Shown: positions 16,301 through 24,865 of the stretch, in pieces | Numbering within the stretch: the stretch's first letter is position 1 | Layout of the letters: each line of letters opens with the position of its first letter | Source: Bradyrhizobium sp. CB1717 | Lineage (GTDB): Bacteria > Pseudomonadota > Alphaproteobacteria > Rhizobiales > Xanthobacteraceae | NCBI RefSeq assembly: GCF_029714325.1 | Contig: NZ_CP121666.1 | Coordinates: 1,178,001-1,242,000, forward strand | Reading direction: 5' to 3' | Length of the DNA: 64,000 bases | Translations under genes and position numbers: made by a program | Notes under the pieces: model-generated | What the model was told of the DNA's origin: nothing | The model's input: only the letters and a program-made list of their open reading frames with translations | Database searches by the model: none

Positions 16301-16876
16301 CAGCATCAATCCGTGCTGGTGCTCGGTCGCGTCGGTCTGCCGGGTGCCGAACAGCACGGCGAAAGCCGCCATCGCCAGCGTCACCATCAGCGCCATGTCG
16401 CCGAGGATCGGGATATGGGAGAAGGCCTGGTCCTCGCTCAGGATCGTCTCCAGCGAGGAGGCGACGGCCTTGAGCTGGAGCGCGATGTAGGGCACCGAGC
16501 CGATGATCGCGATCAGCGCCACGGTCGCCGCCACCGCCTGGCTCTTGCCGTAGCGCGCGCCGATGAAGTCGGCGATCGAAGTGATGTTGTGGGCTTTCGC
16601 AAGCTGGATCACGCGGCGCAGCACGCCCGTGCCGAGACCGATCATCAGGACCGGCCCGACATAGATCGCGAGGAAGTCGGTCGAGGTGCGCGTGGCGAAG
16701 CCGACTGAGCCGAAGAAGGTCCAGGAGGTGCAGTAGATCGCCAGCGACAGGGGATAGATCAGCCCGGACGCGCGACCGGGTCCGGCTGGCGAGCGGCGGT
16801 CGCCATGGCTCGCCACCAGGAACAGGAAGCCGATATAGCCGAAGGCGGCGGCGATCACGCCCCAGTCGTGCAGCAT
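13367..16876 (-). CDS. Hybrid sensor histidine kinase with sodium/solute-symporter-like sensor domain
   Basis: This is a 1169-residue membrane kinase. Residues 1 to about 520 form a multi-helix SSS (PutP-like) domain that could sense or carry a solute. A linker and PAS domain follow (about 640-760), then a coiled coil (760-800). The HisKA box has His813 in AASHDILQPL. The catalytic ATPase has NLISNAIKYT (about 923), DTGVGIP (954-960) and GLGLGLSIV (983-991). A C-terminal receiver domain has phospho-acceptor Asp1096 in LLVDYHLD. The layout matches the NahK/CbrA-like group. No cognate output regulator is adjacent; the orphan NarL-type regulator at 6580 is one possible partner. Confidence 0.92.
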   Translation of the reverse strand: MLHDWGVIAAAFGYIGFLFLVASHGDRRSPAGPGRASGLIYPLSLAIYCTSWTFFGSVGFATRTSTDFLAIYVGPVLMIGLGTGVLRRVIQLAKAHNITSIADFIGARYGKSQAVAATVALIAIIGSVPYIALQLKAVASSLETILSEDQAFSHIPILGDMALMVTLAMAAFAVLFGTRQTDATEHQHGLMLAVATESIVKLVAFLAAGIFVTFWMFSPHELIERAMKTPEAVRTINYSPSIGNFLTMTLLSLCAVMLLPRQFHVSVVENSSDAEVGRARWLFPLYLVAINLFVIPIALAGLVTFPFGAADPDMYVLALPMEGGADLLSVAVFVGGLSAATAMVIVECVALSIMVSNDLVVPLVLQRRPEGRTGGADFSDFLLRSRRLAIFAIMVMAYFYYRALGNTQLVAIGLLSFAAIAQLAPSFFGGLLWRRATARGAIGGMLVGFAVWLYTLFIPSFMDSSTTGILLLQHGPFGIEALRPQALFGADLPPLMHGVIWSLSLNILTYVLLSLARRPSSIELVQADLFVPNTLAPIAPNFRRWRTTVTVQDIQTTVAQYLGPDRARHSFEAFSARRNVRLEPGAPADFELLQHAEHLIASSIGAASSRLVMSLLLRKRTVSAKAALKLLDDSHAALHFNREILQTALNHVRQGIAVFDADLQLICSNRQFGDLLNVPPHFIQFGTPLREILEFMGVSDPDNEADREAMIEQRLVAYTTDSEPYLERLPERHMVIEVLTNRMPGGGFVITFTDVTPTFEAAEALERANATLEKRVRDRTEELTRLNSELALAKSTAEDASISKTRFLAAASHDILQPLNAARLYVTSLVERQHNGEETRLVENIDESLQAIEEILGALLDISRLDAGAMATSISSFKMADLMRSLEIEFAPIARAKGLDLAFVPCSLPVQSDRLLLRRLLQNLISNAIKYTPRGRVLVGCRRQGASLKICVYDTGVGIPPVKRGEIFKEFHRLEQGARIARGLGLGLSIVERLARVLNHSIAIDSNVGGGSVFSVTVPTAKAITLTAAVTSATPLARTPIAGALIVCIENDAAILDGMRTLLKAWDAEVIAVADPEAAIAAIEAAGKRVTGLLVDYHLDRGNGIAAIRDIRRRFGDTIPAILITADRSPAVQQAAREEKIAVLNKPVKPASLRALLGQWRTQQMVAAE

Positions 16877-17015
16877 GGCGAGCGCGCTTCTCCCTGGGCG
16901 CCGACGCGCCCGGTCTCATTTTCCCTGTAAATCTAGCGCGTTGCAGGGACGCAAGCGACAGCGAAATGCCGTGCGGGGGGAGGAACTGGGGTTGTCGTTA
17001 AGGTGCCAACCCCAA

Positions 17016-17160
17016 CGTCGTCCTGGCCTAGTGCGCAATTGCGCACGGGAGCCAGGACCCATAACCACAGGATGTGGTTACGGGCACGCTGGCGGCCACA
17101 GCGAGGCGCAACTATCCGCAGTCGGGGTAATGGGTCCTGGCTTTCGCCAGGACTACGACG
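17016..17160. repeat. Compound palindromic repeat between the hybrid kinase and hemA
   Basis: Outer arms CGTCGTCCTGGC (17016-17027) and GCCAGGACTACGACG (17146-17160) enclose three further dyads. These are the perfect 16-bp palindrome GTGCGCAATTGCGCAC (17031-17046), TAACCACA-gga-TGTGGTTA (17062-17080), and the small GTCCTGG/CCAGGAC hairpin near 17134-17153. The element abuts the hemA stop codon. The rest of 16877-17015 shows no gene. Confidence 0.75.
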
Positions 17161-18390
17161 TTACTCCGCCGCCAGCGACTTCTGCTTGAGCGGCAGCCCC
17201 AGGCGATCCCACACCTGCAGCAGGGCCTCGGCGAGCTGATCGATCAGGCCGTCGTCGTGATAGGGCGAGGGCGTGATGCGCAGGCGTTCGGTGCCCTTGG
17301 GCACGGTCGGGTAGTTGATCGGCTGGATGTAGATGCCGTGCTCTTCGAGCAGGAGGTCGGAGGCCTGCTTGCACTTCTCGGGATCGCCGACGAACAGCGG
17401 CACGATGTGGGTGTCGGTCGACATCACCGGCAGGCCGGCGGCGCTGAGGATCGCCTTGACGCGGGCAGCGCGGTCCTGGTGGCGCTCGCGCTCCCAGTTC
17501 GAGGTCTTCAGATGCTTGATCGCGGCGGTCGCGGCCGAGCAGATCGCCGGCGGCAGCGCGGTGGTGAAGATGAAGCCCGGCGCATAGGAGCGCACGGCGT
17601 CGATGATCTGGCCGTTGGCGGCGATGTAGCCGCCGAGGCAGCCGAAGGCCTTGGCCAGCGTGCCTTCGAGGATGTCGATGCGATGCATGACGCCGTCACG
17701 CTCGGCGATGCCGCCGCCGCGCGGGCCGTACATGCCGACCGCGTGAACCTCGTCGACATAGGTCATCGCGCCGTATTTCTCGGCGAGATCGCAGATCTTG
17801 GCGAGCGGCGCGACGTCGCCGTCCATGGAATAGAGGCTCTCGCAGGCGATCAGCTTCGGCCGGTTCGGGCCCGCAGCCTTCAACTGCGCCTCGAGATCGG
17901 CGAGCTCGTTGTGGCGGAATACCACCCGCTCGCAGCCGGACTGGCGGATGCCCTCGATCATCGAATTGTGGTTGAGCTCGTCCGACAGGATCAGGCAGTT
18001 CGGGATCAGCTTGGCGATGGTCGCGATGCCGGTCTGGTTCGAGACATAGCCCGAGGTGAACAGCAGCGCGGCTTCCTTGCCGTGGAGGTCGGCGAGCTCG
18101 GCCTCGAGCTGCACCAGCGGATGATGCGTGCCGGCGATGTTGCGGGTGCCGCCTGCGCCGGTGCCAACGCGGGTTGCGGTCTCGACCATGGCGCCGACCA
18201 CTTTCGGATGCTGGCCCATGCCGAGGTAATCGTTGGAGCACCAGATCACGACGTCGCGCTTACCCTTGGGCGAGTGCCAGACGGCGTGCGGGAACCGGCC
18301 CGCCGTGCGCTCGAGATCGGCGAACACGCGGTAGCGCCGCTCGGAGTGGAGACGATCGAGGGCGGAATTGAAGAACTGGCTGTAATCCAT
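17161..18390 (-). CDS. hemA: 5-aminolevulinate synthase
   Basis: HemA condenses glycine and succinyl-CoA to 5-aminolevulinate, the first step of heme synthesis in alphaproteobacteria. It is a pyridoxal-phosphate enzyme. The 409 residues include the glycine-rich loop [13 protein letters not shown] (about 76-88), HNSMIEGIR, the cofactor Asp in YVDEVHAVG (about 211-219) and the PLP lysine Lys247 in EGTLAKAFG. The ATG at 18388-18390 was chosen; the frame could also start at a TTG two codons upstream. A perfect FNR/FixK-type box lies 137 bp upstream, matching the known oxygen control of hemA in Bradyrhizobium. Confidence 0.97.
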   Translation of the reverse strand: MDYSQFFNSALDRLHSERRYRVFADLERTAGRFPHAVWHSPKGKRDVVIWCSNDYLGMGQHPKVVGAMVETATRVGTGAGGTRNIAGTHHPLVQLEAELADLHGKEAALLFTSGYVSNQTGIATIAKLIPNCLILSDELNHNSMIEGIRQSGCERVVFRHNELADLEAQLKAAGPNRPKLIACESLYSMDGDVAPLAKICDLAEKYGAMTYVDEVHAVGMYGPRGGGIAERDGVMHRIDILEGTLAKAFGCLGGYIAANGQIIDAVRSYAPGFIFTTALPPAICSAATAAIKHLKTSNWERERHQDRAARVKAILSAAGLPVMSTDTHIVPLFVGDPEKCKQASDLLLEEHGIYIQPINYPTVPKGTERLRITPSPYHDDGLIDQLAEALLQVWDRLGLPLKQKSLAAE

Positions 18391-18487
18391 CGGCAAAACC
18401 TAAGACGGAACTGACCAAAAGGGCCGCATCTTCTTAGAGCTTTTCCAGCTCCAATGTCTATGCGCTATCCCACATCTGGCCCTGGAG

Positions 18488-18508
18488 GGCATTTGGGCAA
18501 AATGCCCT
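18488..18508. repeat. Small inverted repeat in the hemA/aroQ promoter region
   Basis: GGGCATTT and AAATGCCC form a perfect 8-bp dyad around a 5-base spacer. It lies 98-118 bp upstream of hemA and 19 bp from the FNR/FixK box, between the box and the hemA start. It could be an operator or a 5' leader hairpin. Confidence 0.45.
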
Positions 18509-18526
18509 ATCGTGCGAATTGAAACT

Positions 18527-18540
18527 TGATCCCGATCAAG
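18527..18540. promoter_or_regulatory. FNR/FixK-type binding site upstream of hemA
   Basis: TTGATCCCGATCAA is a perfect dyad of the form TTGAT-N4-ATCAA, the binding consensus of FNR/FixK-family activators. It lies 137 bp upstream of the hemA start, at a normal activator distance if the leader is about 95 bases. It also lies 193 bp upstream of the divergent aroQ. Published work on B. japonicum hemA describes an FNR-like site with oxygen control. Confidence 0.85.
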
Positions 18541-18732
18541 TTCGCGCGAGAGGTAATGTTGCTTTGCAGCATCAGCCGGGATGCGGGTCTGGCCAGCCCT
18601 GGTCTTTCTTCGCGGCCCGGCACACGCTTTCCTTGACCGCGGCCGCCGGCTCTACCCAATCCGATTCTCGCAGCGCATGCGCCCTTGGCCCGGAGGGCAT
18701 GCTCAAACCAGGCCTTCGAAAGGACCTTTTCC

Positions 18733-19164
18733 ATGAAGCGCGTGATGATCCTCAACGGTCCCAACCTCAACATGCTCGGCATCCGCGAGCCGCACATCTA
18801 CGGCACGACGAGGCTCGCAGAGGTCAATGCGAGCTGCGAAGAGGCCGCCGCCAAGCTCGGGCTCAAGCTCGCCTTCCACCAGTCCAACCATGAAGGCGTG
18901 CTGGTCGATCTGATCCAGTCGGCGCGGCAGGATGCCGATGCAATCGTCATCAATCCGGCGGGCCTGTCCTTCACCTCGGTCTCGATCATGGACGCGATCA
19001 AGACATTCGAGGGCCCGGTGCTGGAGGTGCATATCTCCAACATCCACGCCCGCGACGAATATCATCGCCACTCGAAGATCTCGTTCGTGGCAACGGGCGT
19101 CATCTGCGGTCTCGGGCCGTTCGGCTACATCGCGGCGCTGCACGCGATCGCGAATATGAAGTGA
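18733..19164 (+). CDS. aroQ: 3-dehydroquinate dehydratase, type II
   Basis: AroQ carries out the third step of the shikimate pathway (3-dehydroquinate to 3-dehydroshikimate). The 143-residue protein has all type II landmarks: ILNGPNLNMLGIREP (6-20), the catalytic Tyr23 in IYG, NPAG (74-77), LEVHISNIHARDEYH with catalytic His100, and ICGLGPFGY (124-132). The ATG at 18733 follows AAAGGACC. An upstream in-frame start at 18685 lacks family sequence and was rejected. It is divergent from hemA, with 342 bp between them. Confidence 0.96.
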   Translation: MKRVMILNGPNLNMLGIREPHIYGTTRLAEVNASCEEAAAKLGLKLAFHQSNHEGVLVDLIQSARQDADAIVINPAGLSFTSVSIMDAIKTFEGPVLEVHISNIHARDEYHRHSKISFVATGVICGLGPFGYIAALHAIANMK

Positions 19165-19188
19165 ATTGTCAGCCCCGACGGCGGTGCG

Positions 19189-19375
19189 CTCCTCGCCCCG
19201 TTCTTACGGGGCCGCGACGAGCTTCGCTCGCGCTGAGAGGGTTGGGGTGAGGGGCTGCTTCCACAAAGACGGTGACACTGGGACTCGTGGAGAGTCTCCC
19301 TCACCCGCCACGCGCGAGACGATGCTTCGCATCGCTCGGGCGCGACCGACCTCTCCCCGCAGGCGGGGCGAGGTG
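19189..19375. repeat. Palindromic intergenic repeat, CTCTCCCCGC type
   Basis: A CTC-rich left part (CTCCTCGCCCCG) and a right part ending with CCTCTCCCCGCAGGCGGGGCGAGG are separated by the usual middle segment with GGTGAGGGG and CCCTCACCC. It fills the gap between the convergent aroQ and MBL genes. Related copies are at 20576, 32680, 40709, 48876 and 62219. This copy is more decayed than the others. Confidence 0.75.
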
Positions 19376-19384
19376 AAGCACCAC

Positions 19385-20446
19385 TCACGTCGTCCGGAAC
19401 TGCAGCACGCCGTCCTTCGTCTCGCCCGTCAGCCGGCCTTCGACGATCATGTAGTTGACGTGGGCGACCAGCTCGCCGGCGGCAAAGCCCATCTGGTGTT
19501 CGTCCAGCACGTGCTTGTTGAACACCACGGGCACCAGCTCTCGCGAGGTCTTCGGCTGCTCGCGGCAGGCGTCCGCGATCAGGCGGCAGCGCTCCTCGTG
19601 GTGATCGGCGAGCTGCTTGATGCGGGTCTTGAGGCCGTAGAACGGCACGCCATGGCCGGGCAGCACCAGCAAGTCATAAGGCAAGGTGGTGGTGAGGCTT
19701 GCGAGCGATGCGAGGTATTCGCCGAGCGAGTTCTGGTCGGGCTCGACCGCCCACACGCTGACGTTCGGCGAGATCTTGCTCAGCACCTGGTCGGCGGAGA
19801 GGAACAGCTTGTCGTCGGCGCAATAGAGCATCACCTGGTCGAGCGCGTGCCCGCCGCCGGTGATCACCTTGAAGCGGCGCGCGCCGATCACGACCTCGTC
19901 GCCATGCGAGATGCGGCGGTAGGATGGCGGCAGCACCGAGACACGCTTGAGATAGTCCTGGCCGCGGCCGAGCAGTTTCTCGGTGAGCGACTCGTCCATG
20001 CCGTGGCGGCGGAAGAACAGCCGTTGTGCCTCCTTCCGCTCCTCGGTGCCGCGGTTCTGGTGATAGACCGATTGCAGATATTCGACCTGCGACATCACCA
20101 GCGGGCAGTTGAAGCGCTCCACGATCCAGCCGGCGAGCCCGACATGATCGGGATGCGAATGGGTGACGATCAGGCGCGTGATGTTGACGCCCTTCAGCGG
20201 GCCGTCGAACAGTTTCGTCCAGGCCTCGATCGTCTCCTCGTTGCCGAAGCCCGCGTCGACCATGGCATAGCCGTCGCCGTCGGCGAGCAGATAGATGTTC
20301 ACGTGATTGAGGCGGAACGGCAGTTTCAGCCGCGCCCACAACACGCCGGGCCGGATCTCCACGACCTCTTCGGGGCCGGGATGCTGGTCCCAGGGATAGC
20401 GCAGGGCCTCGGCCGAGGACTGCACGGTGTCGGGTTTTGCGTTCAT
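19385..20446 (-). CDS. MBL-fold metallo-hydrolase
   Basis: This 353-residue protein has a metallo-beta-lactamase fold with metal motif THSHPDH (His96, His98, Asp100, His101), a later ligand in GGGHALDQVMLY and VLPGHGVPFYG near residue 260. It is longer than glyoxalase II and has a helical C-terminal extension after the MBL core. The substrate is not evident; related proteins are annotated only as MBL-fold hydrolases. It lacks a signal peptide, so it is cytoplasmic. It is a single gene with repeats on both sides. Confidence 0.9.
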   Translation of the reverse strand: MNAKPDTVQSSAEALRYPWDQHPGPEEVVEIRPGVLWARLKLPFRLNHVNIYLLADGDGYAMVDAGFGNEETIEAWTKLFDGPLKGVNITRLIVTHSHPDHVGLAGWIVERFNCPLVMSQVEYLQSVYHQNRGTEERKEAQRLFFRRHGMDESLTEKLLGRGQDYLKRVSVLPPSYRRISHGDEVVIGARRFKVITGGGHALDQVMLYCADDKLFLSADQVLSKISPNVSVWAVEPDQNSLGEYLASLASLTTTLPYDLLVLPGHGVPFYGLKTRIKQLADHHEERCRLIADACREQPKTSRELVPVVFNKHVLDEHQMGFAAGELVAHVNYMIVEGRLTGETKDGVLQFRTT

Positions 20447-20575
20447 GCTACCGGCTTAAACCCACCGCGGGCGGGGCGCTAGCCGAAAAAGGACAGGCCG
20501 TGATCTCCGCATGGCGGTCATACCGGGGCGGTGTTTTTCCGTGATGTGGGACGCTCGTGCTCCGAACTCGGTCAT

Positions 20576-20762
20576 CTCTCCCGCTTGCGGGGGAGGCATA
20601 GGCCGCCTCTACGGCCGTCTCCTATCTTAAGAGACGCCTCGGCTGCGGCGGAGCGCCGGGTGGGGGGCTCTCTCCGAGCAGGGACAATTTCGGCGTGCCT
20701 CAAACACTCCCAATGCGGAGATACCCCCACCCCAGCCCTCCCCCGCAGGCGGGAGAGGGAGT
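20576..20762. repeat. Palindromic intergenic repeat, CTCTCCCGC type
   Basis: The left hairpin CTCTCCCGCTTGCGGGGGAG starts at 20576 and the right hairpin CTCCCCCGCAGGCGGGAG ends by 20762. The middle holds CGGGTGGGGGG and ATACCCCCACCCC, which pair. It lies upstream of the MBL gene start and downstream of the chemoreceptor gene, so it fills most of the 338-bp gap 20447-20784. The MBL promoter must lie in the remaining 130 bp. Confidence 0.8.
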
Positions 20763-20784
20763 GGAGTCCCCGTGTGGTTGCGCC

Positions 20785-22938
20785 TTACGCCGCCCGCATA
20801 TTGTTGAGGAACGCGTCGATCTCCCCGCGCAGCATGTCGGCCTCGCGGCGGAGCGCGTCGGAGGCGCCCAGCACGTCGTTTGCCGCCGCGCCGGCTTCGG
20901 CGGAGGCGGTGGAGACGCCGACGATATTGCTGGAGACCTCGCTGGTGCCGCCGGCCGCGTGCTGAATGTTGCGGGCGATCTCGCGGGTGGCCGCGCCCTG
21001 TTCCTCGACCGCGGCCGCGATCGTGGTGGTGACGTCGTTGATCTCGCCGATGATCCGGCCGATGCCCTGGATGGCGCCGACCGCCGACGTCGTGACCTGC
21101 TGCATGCTGGCGATCTGGGTGCGGATCTCTTCCGTCGCCTTGGCGGTCTGGCTGGCGAGGCTCTTCACCTCGGAGGCGACCACCGCGAAGCCGCGGCCGG
21201 CCTCGCCGGCGCGGGCCGCCTCGATGGTGGCGTTCAGCGCGAGCAGGTTGGTCTGCGAGGCGATGGTCTGGATCAGGTCGACGACGACGCTGATGCGGCT
21301 TGCGCTGTCGGCGAGGCTCTGCACCGTGGTGTCGGTGGCGCCGGCCTCGTCGACCGCCTTCTTGGCGATCGCGGCCGAGGTGACGACCTGCTTGCTGATC
21401 TCCTGGATCGAGGACGAGAGCTGCTCGGTGCCCGACGATACCGTTTGCACGTTGACCGAGGTCTCCTCTGCGGCGGAGGCGACCGCGTTCACCAGCGCGT
21501 TGGACTGATCGGCGGTGGTCGACATGCTCTGCGCGGTCGACTGCATCGAATTGGCCGATTGCGCCAGATTGTCGAGCGCGGTGCGCACCGTGCCCTCGAA
21601 ATCGGCGATCCTGGCTTCCATGCGCGCGGCACGCTCGGCCTTGGCCGCGCGATCCTTGTCCTGCTCGCTGGAGAGCGCGCGAGCCTCGACCATGCTGTCG
21701 CGGAACACGGTCAGCGTGTCGGTCATCGCGCCGATCTCGTCATTGTGCTTCGAGCGCGCGATCTCGGTGTCGAGGTCGCCGGCCGAAAGCTGCTGCATAG
21801 CGCGCTGGAGACCGGTGATCCGGCGCAGGATGTTGCGGCCGACATAGAGCCAGACGAACAGGGCCGAGCCGACCAGCATCAACGCGCCCAGCGCCAGCAT
21901 GACCGAGGTCGCGAGTGAAATCTCCTGCCGCGCCTGGAAGGTCGAGGCGTTGGTCTCCTTCTGCACGCCGTCGACGAGCTGCTGCACGCTGATGCCGAGG
22001 CCGACATTGAGCTTGCGCGTCTCGTCCAGGATGGTCTGGCCGTAGTCGATGGAGTCGAGCTCCTTCTCGCGCAGATTGAACACGCCGGTCTTGCCGCTGC
22101 CGAGCGCGAGCAGCTTTTCCGCCGTCGCGCGCAGCATCTTGTTGCCCTCATTGTCCGGCAACAGATCGAGGTTCGAGCGCAGGCGTCCCTGTGCCGTCTT
22201 GAACTCCTTCTGGATGTCGTCGAGCTTGTCGCTCGTGTTCGCCGACAGCGCCGCGCTCATGTCGGCCGCCGCGAGATTGCCGCTGGCAACGACGTTGCCG
22301 AGCTGGCCGACGGTCTGCGCCGCTTCAGTGGCATCTTCGGCCGACAGGTTTGCCGAGCCGAGAATGGCGTTGACCCGGGTCTGCGCATCGAGCATCGCCG
22401 GGCTGGCCGCGCCGACGAACGCGCCCTGCGCGTTGCGGAGCGCGTCATATTGCTTGTCATGAAGGGCTGCGACGTCCAGCCGTTCGCGGGCGGCCTTGGC
22501 CAGGCTCTGGGCCGCCTCGTTGATGCTCTTCATGGTCTCGCTGAGACCGGAGACGACGGATTTGTCACCGCCGAGCTCGATGATCTCGTTGAGTTTCTGC
22601 TGCGTCTGCTCCTGCAACTCCCTGAGCTTCTTGGTGCGCTCGTTCAGGGCTTCCTCGCTTTGAGCCGCAAGCAGGGCCGGTCCCTGTGCCGCAAGGCTCG
22701 CGCTCAGGGCCGACAATTGCAGGCTGGCGGCAAGGCGCGGAATGTCCCGCCCGCTCAGTTCTGTCATGCGTCCGCCGAGATTCTGCAGCGCGAGGCCAGC
22801 GCCGGCTGCGATCACGAGGCCCATGCCCGCGATCACCGCGAAGGCCGTGAACAGGCTCCCGCGCACGCCCCATTGTGGCTTCTTGAAACGAGGCTTGAAT
22901 CGACCAAGCAAACGGCCAGCGCCCAGACGGATCGCCAT
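20785..22938 (-). CDS. Methyl-accepting chemotaxis protein
   Basis: This 717-residue transmembrane chemoreceptor signals to CheA/CheW. A first membrane helix (about 27-52) and a second (about 341-366) flank a periplasmic, mostly helical sensor of about 290 residues. A HAMP domain follows (about 366-420), then the cytoplasmic signalling hairpin, with the conserved tip [21 protein letters not shown] followed by [11 protein letters not shown]. No che genes are nearby, so it is a dispersed receptor. The ligand is unknown. It ends with NNMRAA and has no CheR-binding pentapeptide. Confidence 0.95.
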   Translation of the reverse strand: MAIRLGAGRLLGRFKPRFKKPQWGVRGSLFTAFAVIAGMGLVIAAGAGLALQNLGGRMTELSGRDIPRLAASLQLSALSASLAAQGPALLAAQSEEALNERTKKLRELQEQTQQKLNEIIELGGDKSVVSGLSETMKSINEAAQSLAKAARERLDVAALHDKQYDALRNAQGAFVGAASPAMLDAQTRVNAILGSANLSAEDATEAAQTVGQLGNVVASGNLAAADMSAALSANTSDKLDDIQKEFKTAQGRLRSNLDLLPDNEGNKMLRATAEKLLALGSGKTGVFNLREKELDSIDYGQTILDETRKLNVGLGISVQQLVDGVQKETNASTFQARQEISLATSVMLALGALMLVGSALFVWLYVGRNILRRITGLQRAMQQLSAGDLDTEIARSKHNDEIGAMTDTLTVFRDSMVEARALSSEQDKDRAAKAERAARMEARIADFEGTVRTALDNLAQSANSMQSTAQSMSTTADQSNALVNAVASAAEETSVNVQTVSSGTEQLSSSIQEISKQVVTSAAIAKKAVDEAGATDTTVQSLADSASRISVVVDLIQTIASQTNLLALNATIEAARAGEAGRGFAVVASEVKSLASQTAKATEEIRTQIASMQQVTTSAVGAIQGIGRIIGEINDVTTTIAAAVEEQGAATREIARNIQHAAGGTSEVSSNIVGVSTASAEAGAAANDVLGASDALRREADMLRGEIDAFLNNMRAA

Positions 22939-23057
22939 CGAAATTCCCCCACGCTCTTGCTTCTGTTTTGTGGCGGGCAGTATCGGCAGGGCCGGTTAAA
23001 AAATCGCAATCGGTGCAATTGCTTGCATTGGGCTCGCGGTTCCGCAGAGCGAAAAAG

Positions 23058-23083
23058 AAGGGCCGGCGAGATCGCCGGCCCTT
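23058..23083 (-). terminator. Rho-independent terminator of the outer-membrane protein gene
   Basis: Perfect 12-bp arms (23058-23069 and 23072-23083) with a 2-base loop are followed on the minus strand by CTTTTT. This lies 27 bp after the OMP stop codon and is a classic intrinsic terminator. Confidence 0.88.
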
Positions 23084-23109
23084 CGTCGAGATAAGATCTT
23101 GCTAACCGA

Positions 23110-23835
23110 TCAGTAGCGCGCGACGGCGGGGCTTGCCCAGTTGAAGCGGTAGTTGAGGCCGGCCTTGACCGTGTGGTCGTCGGTGGTGAAGCTGCCGGTG
23201 CCCGCGAGCGGACCGCCGGTGAAGCTCGCGTCGCCGAAATTGTAGTACTGGTACTCGGCCTTGGCCGACCAGTTCGGGGCGAACATGTATTCGATACCGG
23301 CGCCCACGGTGTAGCCGTTGCGGTGATCGCCGGTGATGACGAAAGCGGTCGGCACGCCGCCGACGGTCACCTTCTCGTTGTTGTTGGAATAGGCGTAGCC
23401 GCCCTTCACGTAGACGAGGCCGGGGCCCCAGGTGTAGCCGACGCGGCCGGTGATCGAGCCGAGGCCGCGCTGATCGTTGGTATAGGCGATGCCGCCCGGG
23501 AACACCGCGCCGACGCTGCCGGACAGCCAGGAATATTGGCCTTCGACGCCGACCACGAAGTTCGGGTTGAACTGCCAGTCCGCACCGACCTGCACGCCGC
23601 CGAGGAAACGGCCGTTGCCGTTGTTGCCGGTGGAGAGGCCGTTGAAATTGTTGTCGCTGGAGAAGGCGCCGCCGAGATGGCCACCGATGTAGAAACCGGT
23701 CCAGTTGTAGATCGGCGCGGCATAGGCCGGCGCGGGCGTCTTGTAGTAGTTGCGGTTACCGAGATCGGCACCGACGGCCGGCGCGGCAGCGCCCACGACC
23801 AGCAGCGCCACGGTCGCAAACAGAATCTTCTTCAT
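23110..23835 (-). CDS. Outer-membrane beta-barrel protein (Omp25/RopB-like)
   Basis: This 241-residue precursor has a cleavable signal peptide (MKKILFATVALLVVGAAAP, cut near VGA). It then has YNWTGFYIGGHLGGAF, the usual first strand of rhizobial Omp25-type small barrels. Alternating hydrophobic strands continue to the C-terminal AGLNYRFN strand. The predicted fold is an 8-stranded barrel in the outer membrane. The start MKKIL was chosen over an ATG six codons upstream because the signal peptide begins there. A strong terminator follows. The 224-bp region upstream (23836-24059) is relatively AT-rich and must hold its promoter. Confidence 0.92.
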   Translation of the reverse strand: MKKILFATVALLVVGAAAPAVGADLGNRNYYKTPAPAYAAPIYNWTGFYIGGHLGGAFSSDNNFNGLSTGNNGNGRFLGGVQVGADWQFNPNFVVGVEGQYSWLSGSVGAVFPGGIAYTNDQRGLGSITGRVGYTWGPGLVYVKGGYAYSNNNEKVTVGGVPTAFVITGDHRNGYTVGAGIEYMFAPNWSAKAEYQYYNFGDASFTGGPLAGTGSFTTDDHTVKAGLNYRFNWASPAVARY

Positions 23836-24059
23836 CGACTTGAACTCCAACACTCATGTCCCCGGCTGGCGCGCTCTTTCGCGCCGTCGTTGGTTTTGCA
23901 GATAGCTCGCTTTTGATGAAAATGCTGTCACAACCGTGGCACAGCGGCAGCCAACCTAACTTTTTGGGCTGCAATTGATCTTCGTGCTTAATGGCAGCTT
24001 AAGAAATGCTGAAGGAAGGCTTAATTTTGCGCTGCCGGCAAGCTTGCGCGCGCCTTTCG

Positions 24060-24380
24060 TTAGCCGAGACGCCGCAGCACCTCGTCGCGCATCTGCGCGC
24101 GGAACGCTGCGCGCTTGGCCGGCCGATCCTCCTCGCGCACGTCGTGGCGATCGAAGATGTCGAACTTCTCCAGGATCGGATAGCGCTCGCTCGCCATCGC
24201 GAGCACGCGCAGCACCTTGGTCGCCGACGGCGTCGGGCCGCTCACCTCCCAGCGCCGTATGGTGTCGGCCCCGCCCTTCTCCGGCAATCCGCAGAGTCTC
24301 GCCATATCGGCGGCCGTCAGCTTGCGCTCGATCACGTCGGACAGGTCGCTGCGAAGCTGCTTCAGTTCAGGGCCGGTCAT
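24060..24380 (-). CDS. Small helix-turn-helix (XRE-like) regulator, hypothetical
   Basis: This 106-residue protein contains a helix-turn-helix-like region, LTAADMARLCGLPEKGGADTIRRWEVSGPTP, similar to XRE/Cro DNA-binding folds where the RRWE segment forms the recognition part. The C-terminal half is charged (RHDVREEDRPAKRAAFRAQ). I placed the start at MTGPELKQL; a GTG 28 codons upstream (24464) is an alternative. Its targets are unknown. It lies upstream of the divergent small secreted gene at 24563. Confidence 0.7.
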   Translation of the reverse strand: MTGPELKQLRSDLSDVIERKLTAADMARLCGLPEKGGADTIRRWEVSGPTPSATKVLRVLAMASERYPILEKFDIFDRHDVREEDRPAKRAAFRAQMRDEVLRRLG

Positions 24381-24562
24381 GTCACTCGCGTCCAGGAAGT
24401 CGTTCAGGCAATGCACTAGCGCTGATTCGGGTCCATCCGAAGGCCGCGCGCCCCGCTGCGGCACCTTCGCTTGCGCACGGAGTTATGAACGAGAGGCCTA
24501 TGGAAATTGTCCGATGAATGATCAGATGACCAAAGGGGCACCCCAGCGAGGAGGGATCAGCA

Positions 24563-24850
24563 ATGACCAGCATCAAGCTCGCCATCGCCGCACTCATCAC
24601 GACCGGACTGCTTGTTGCGCCCTTCGCGGCCGAAGCCAAGAAGGCCCGCTCGAGCAGACATTATTACAACACAACCGTGGTGAGTCCGACCTATAGCGGC
24701 GCCGGGGCGCCGGCAGCGCAGCCCAGGGCCGCTTACGGCTCGTCGGGACAGACGGTCGGCACCGTCACGGCGCCGTCGATCGGAACGTATAGCTGGCCCT
24801 CGGTCGGCGTGACCAACTCGGTTCCGACCTGGAGCAATACCACGAGATAA
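24563..24850 (+). CDS. Small secreted hypothetical protein
   Basis: This 95-residue protein has a clear signal peptide (ALITTGLLVAPFAAEA, cut near AEA-KK). The mature part is short and rich in Ser, Thr, Tyr and Gly (GTYSWPSVGVTNSVPTWSN), with no cysteines and no known domain. GAGGAGGGATC precedes the ATG and supports the start. I do not recognise the family. It lies just before the end of the convergent AEC gene. Confidence 0.7.
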   Translation: MTSIKLAIAALITTGLLVAPFAAEAKKARSSRHYYNTTVVSPTYSGAGAPAAQPRAAYGSSGQTVGTVTAPSIGTYSWPSVGVTNSVPTWSNTTR

Positions 24851-24865
24851 GCGCGCCCGTGCGGG

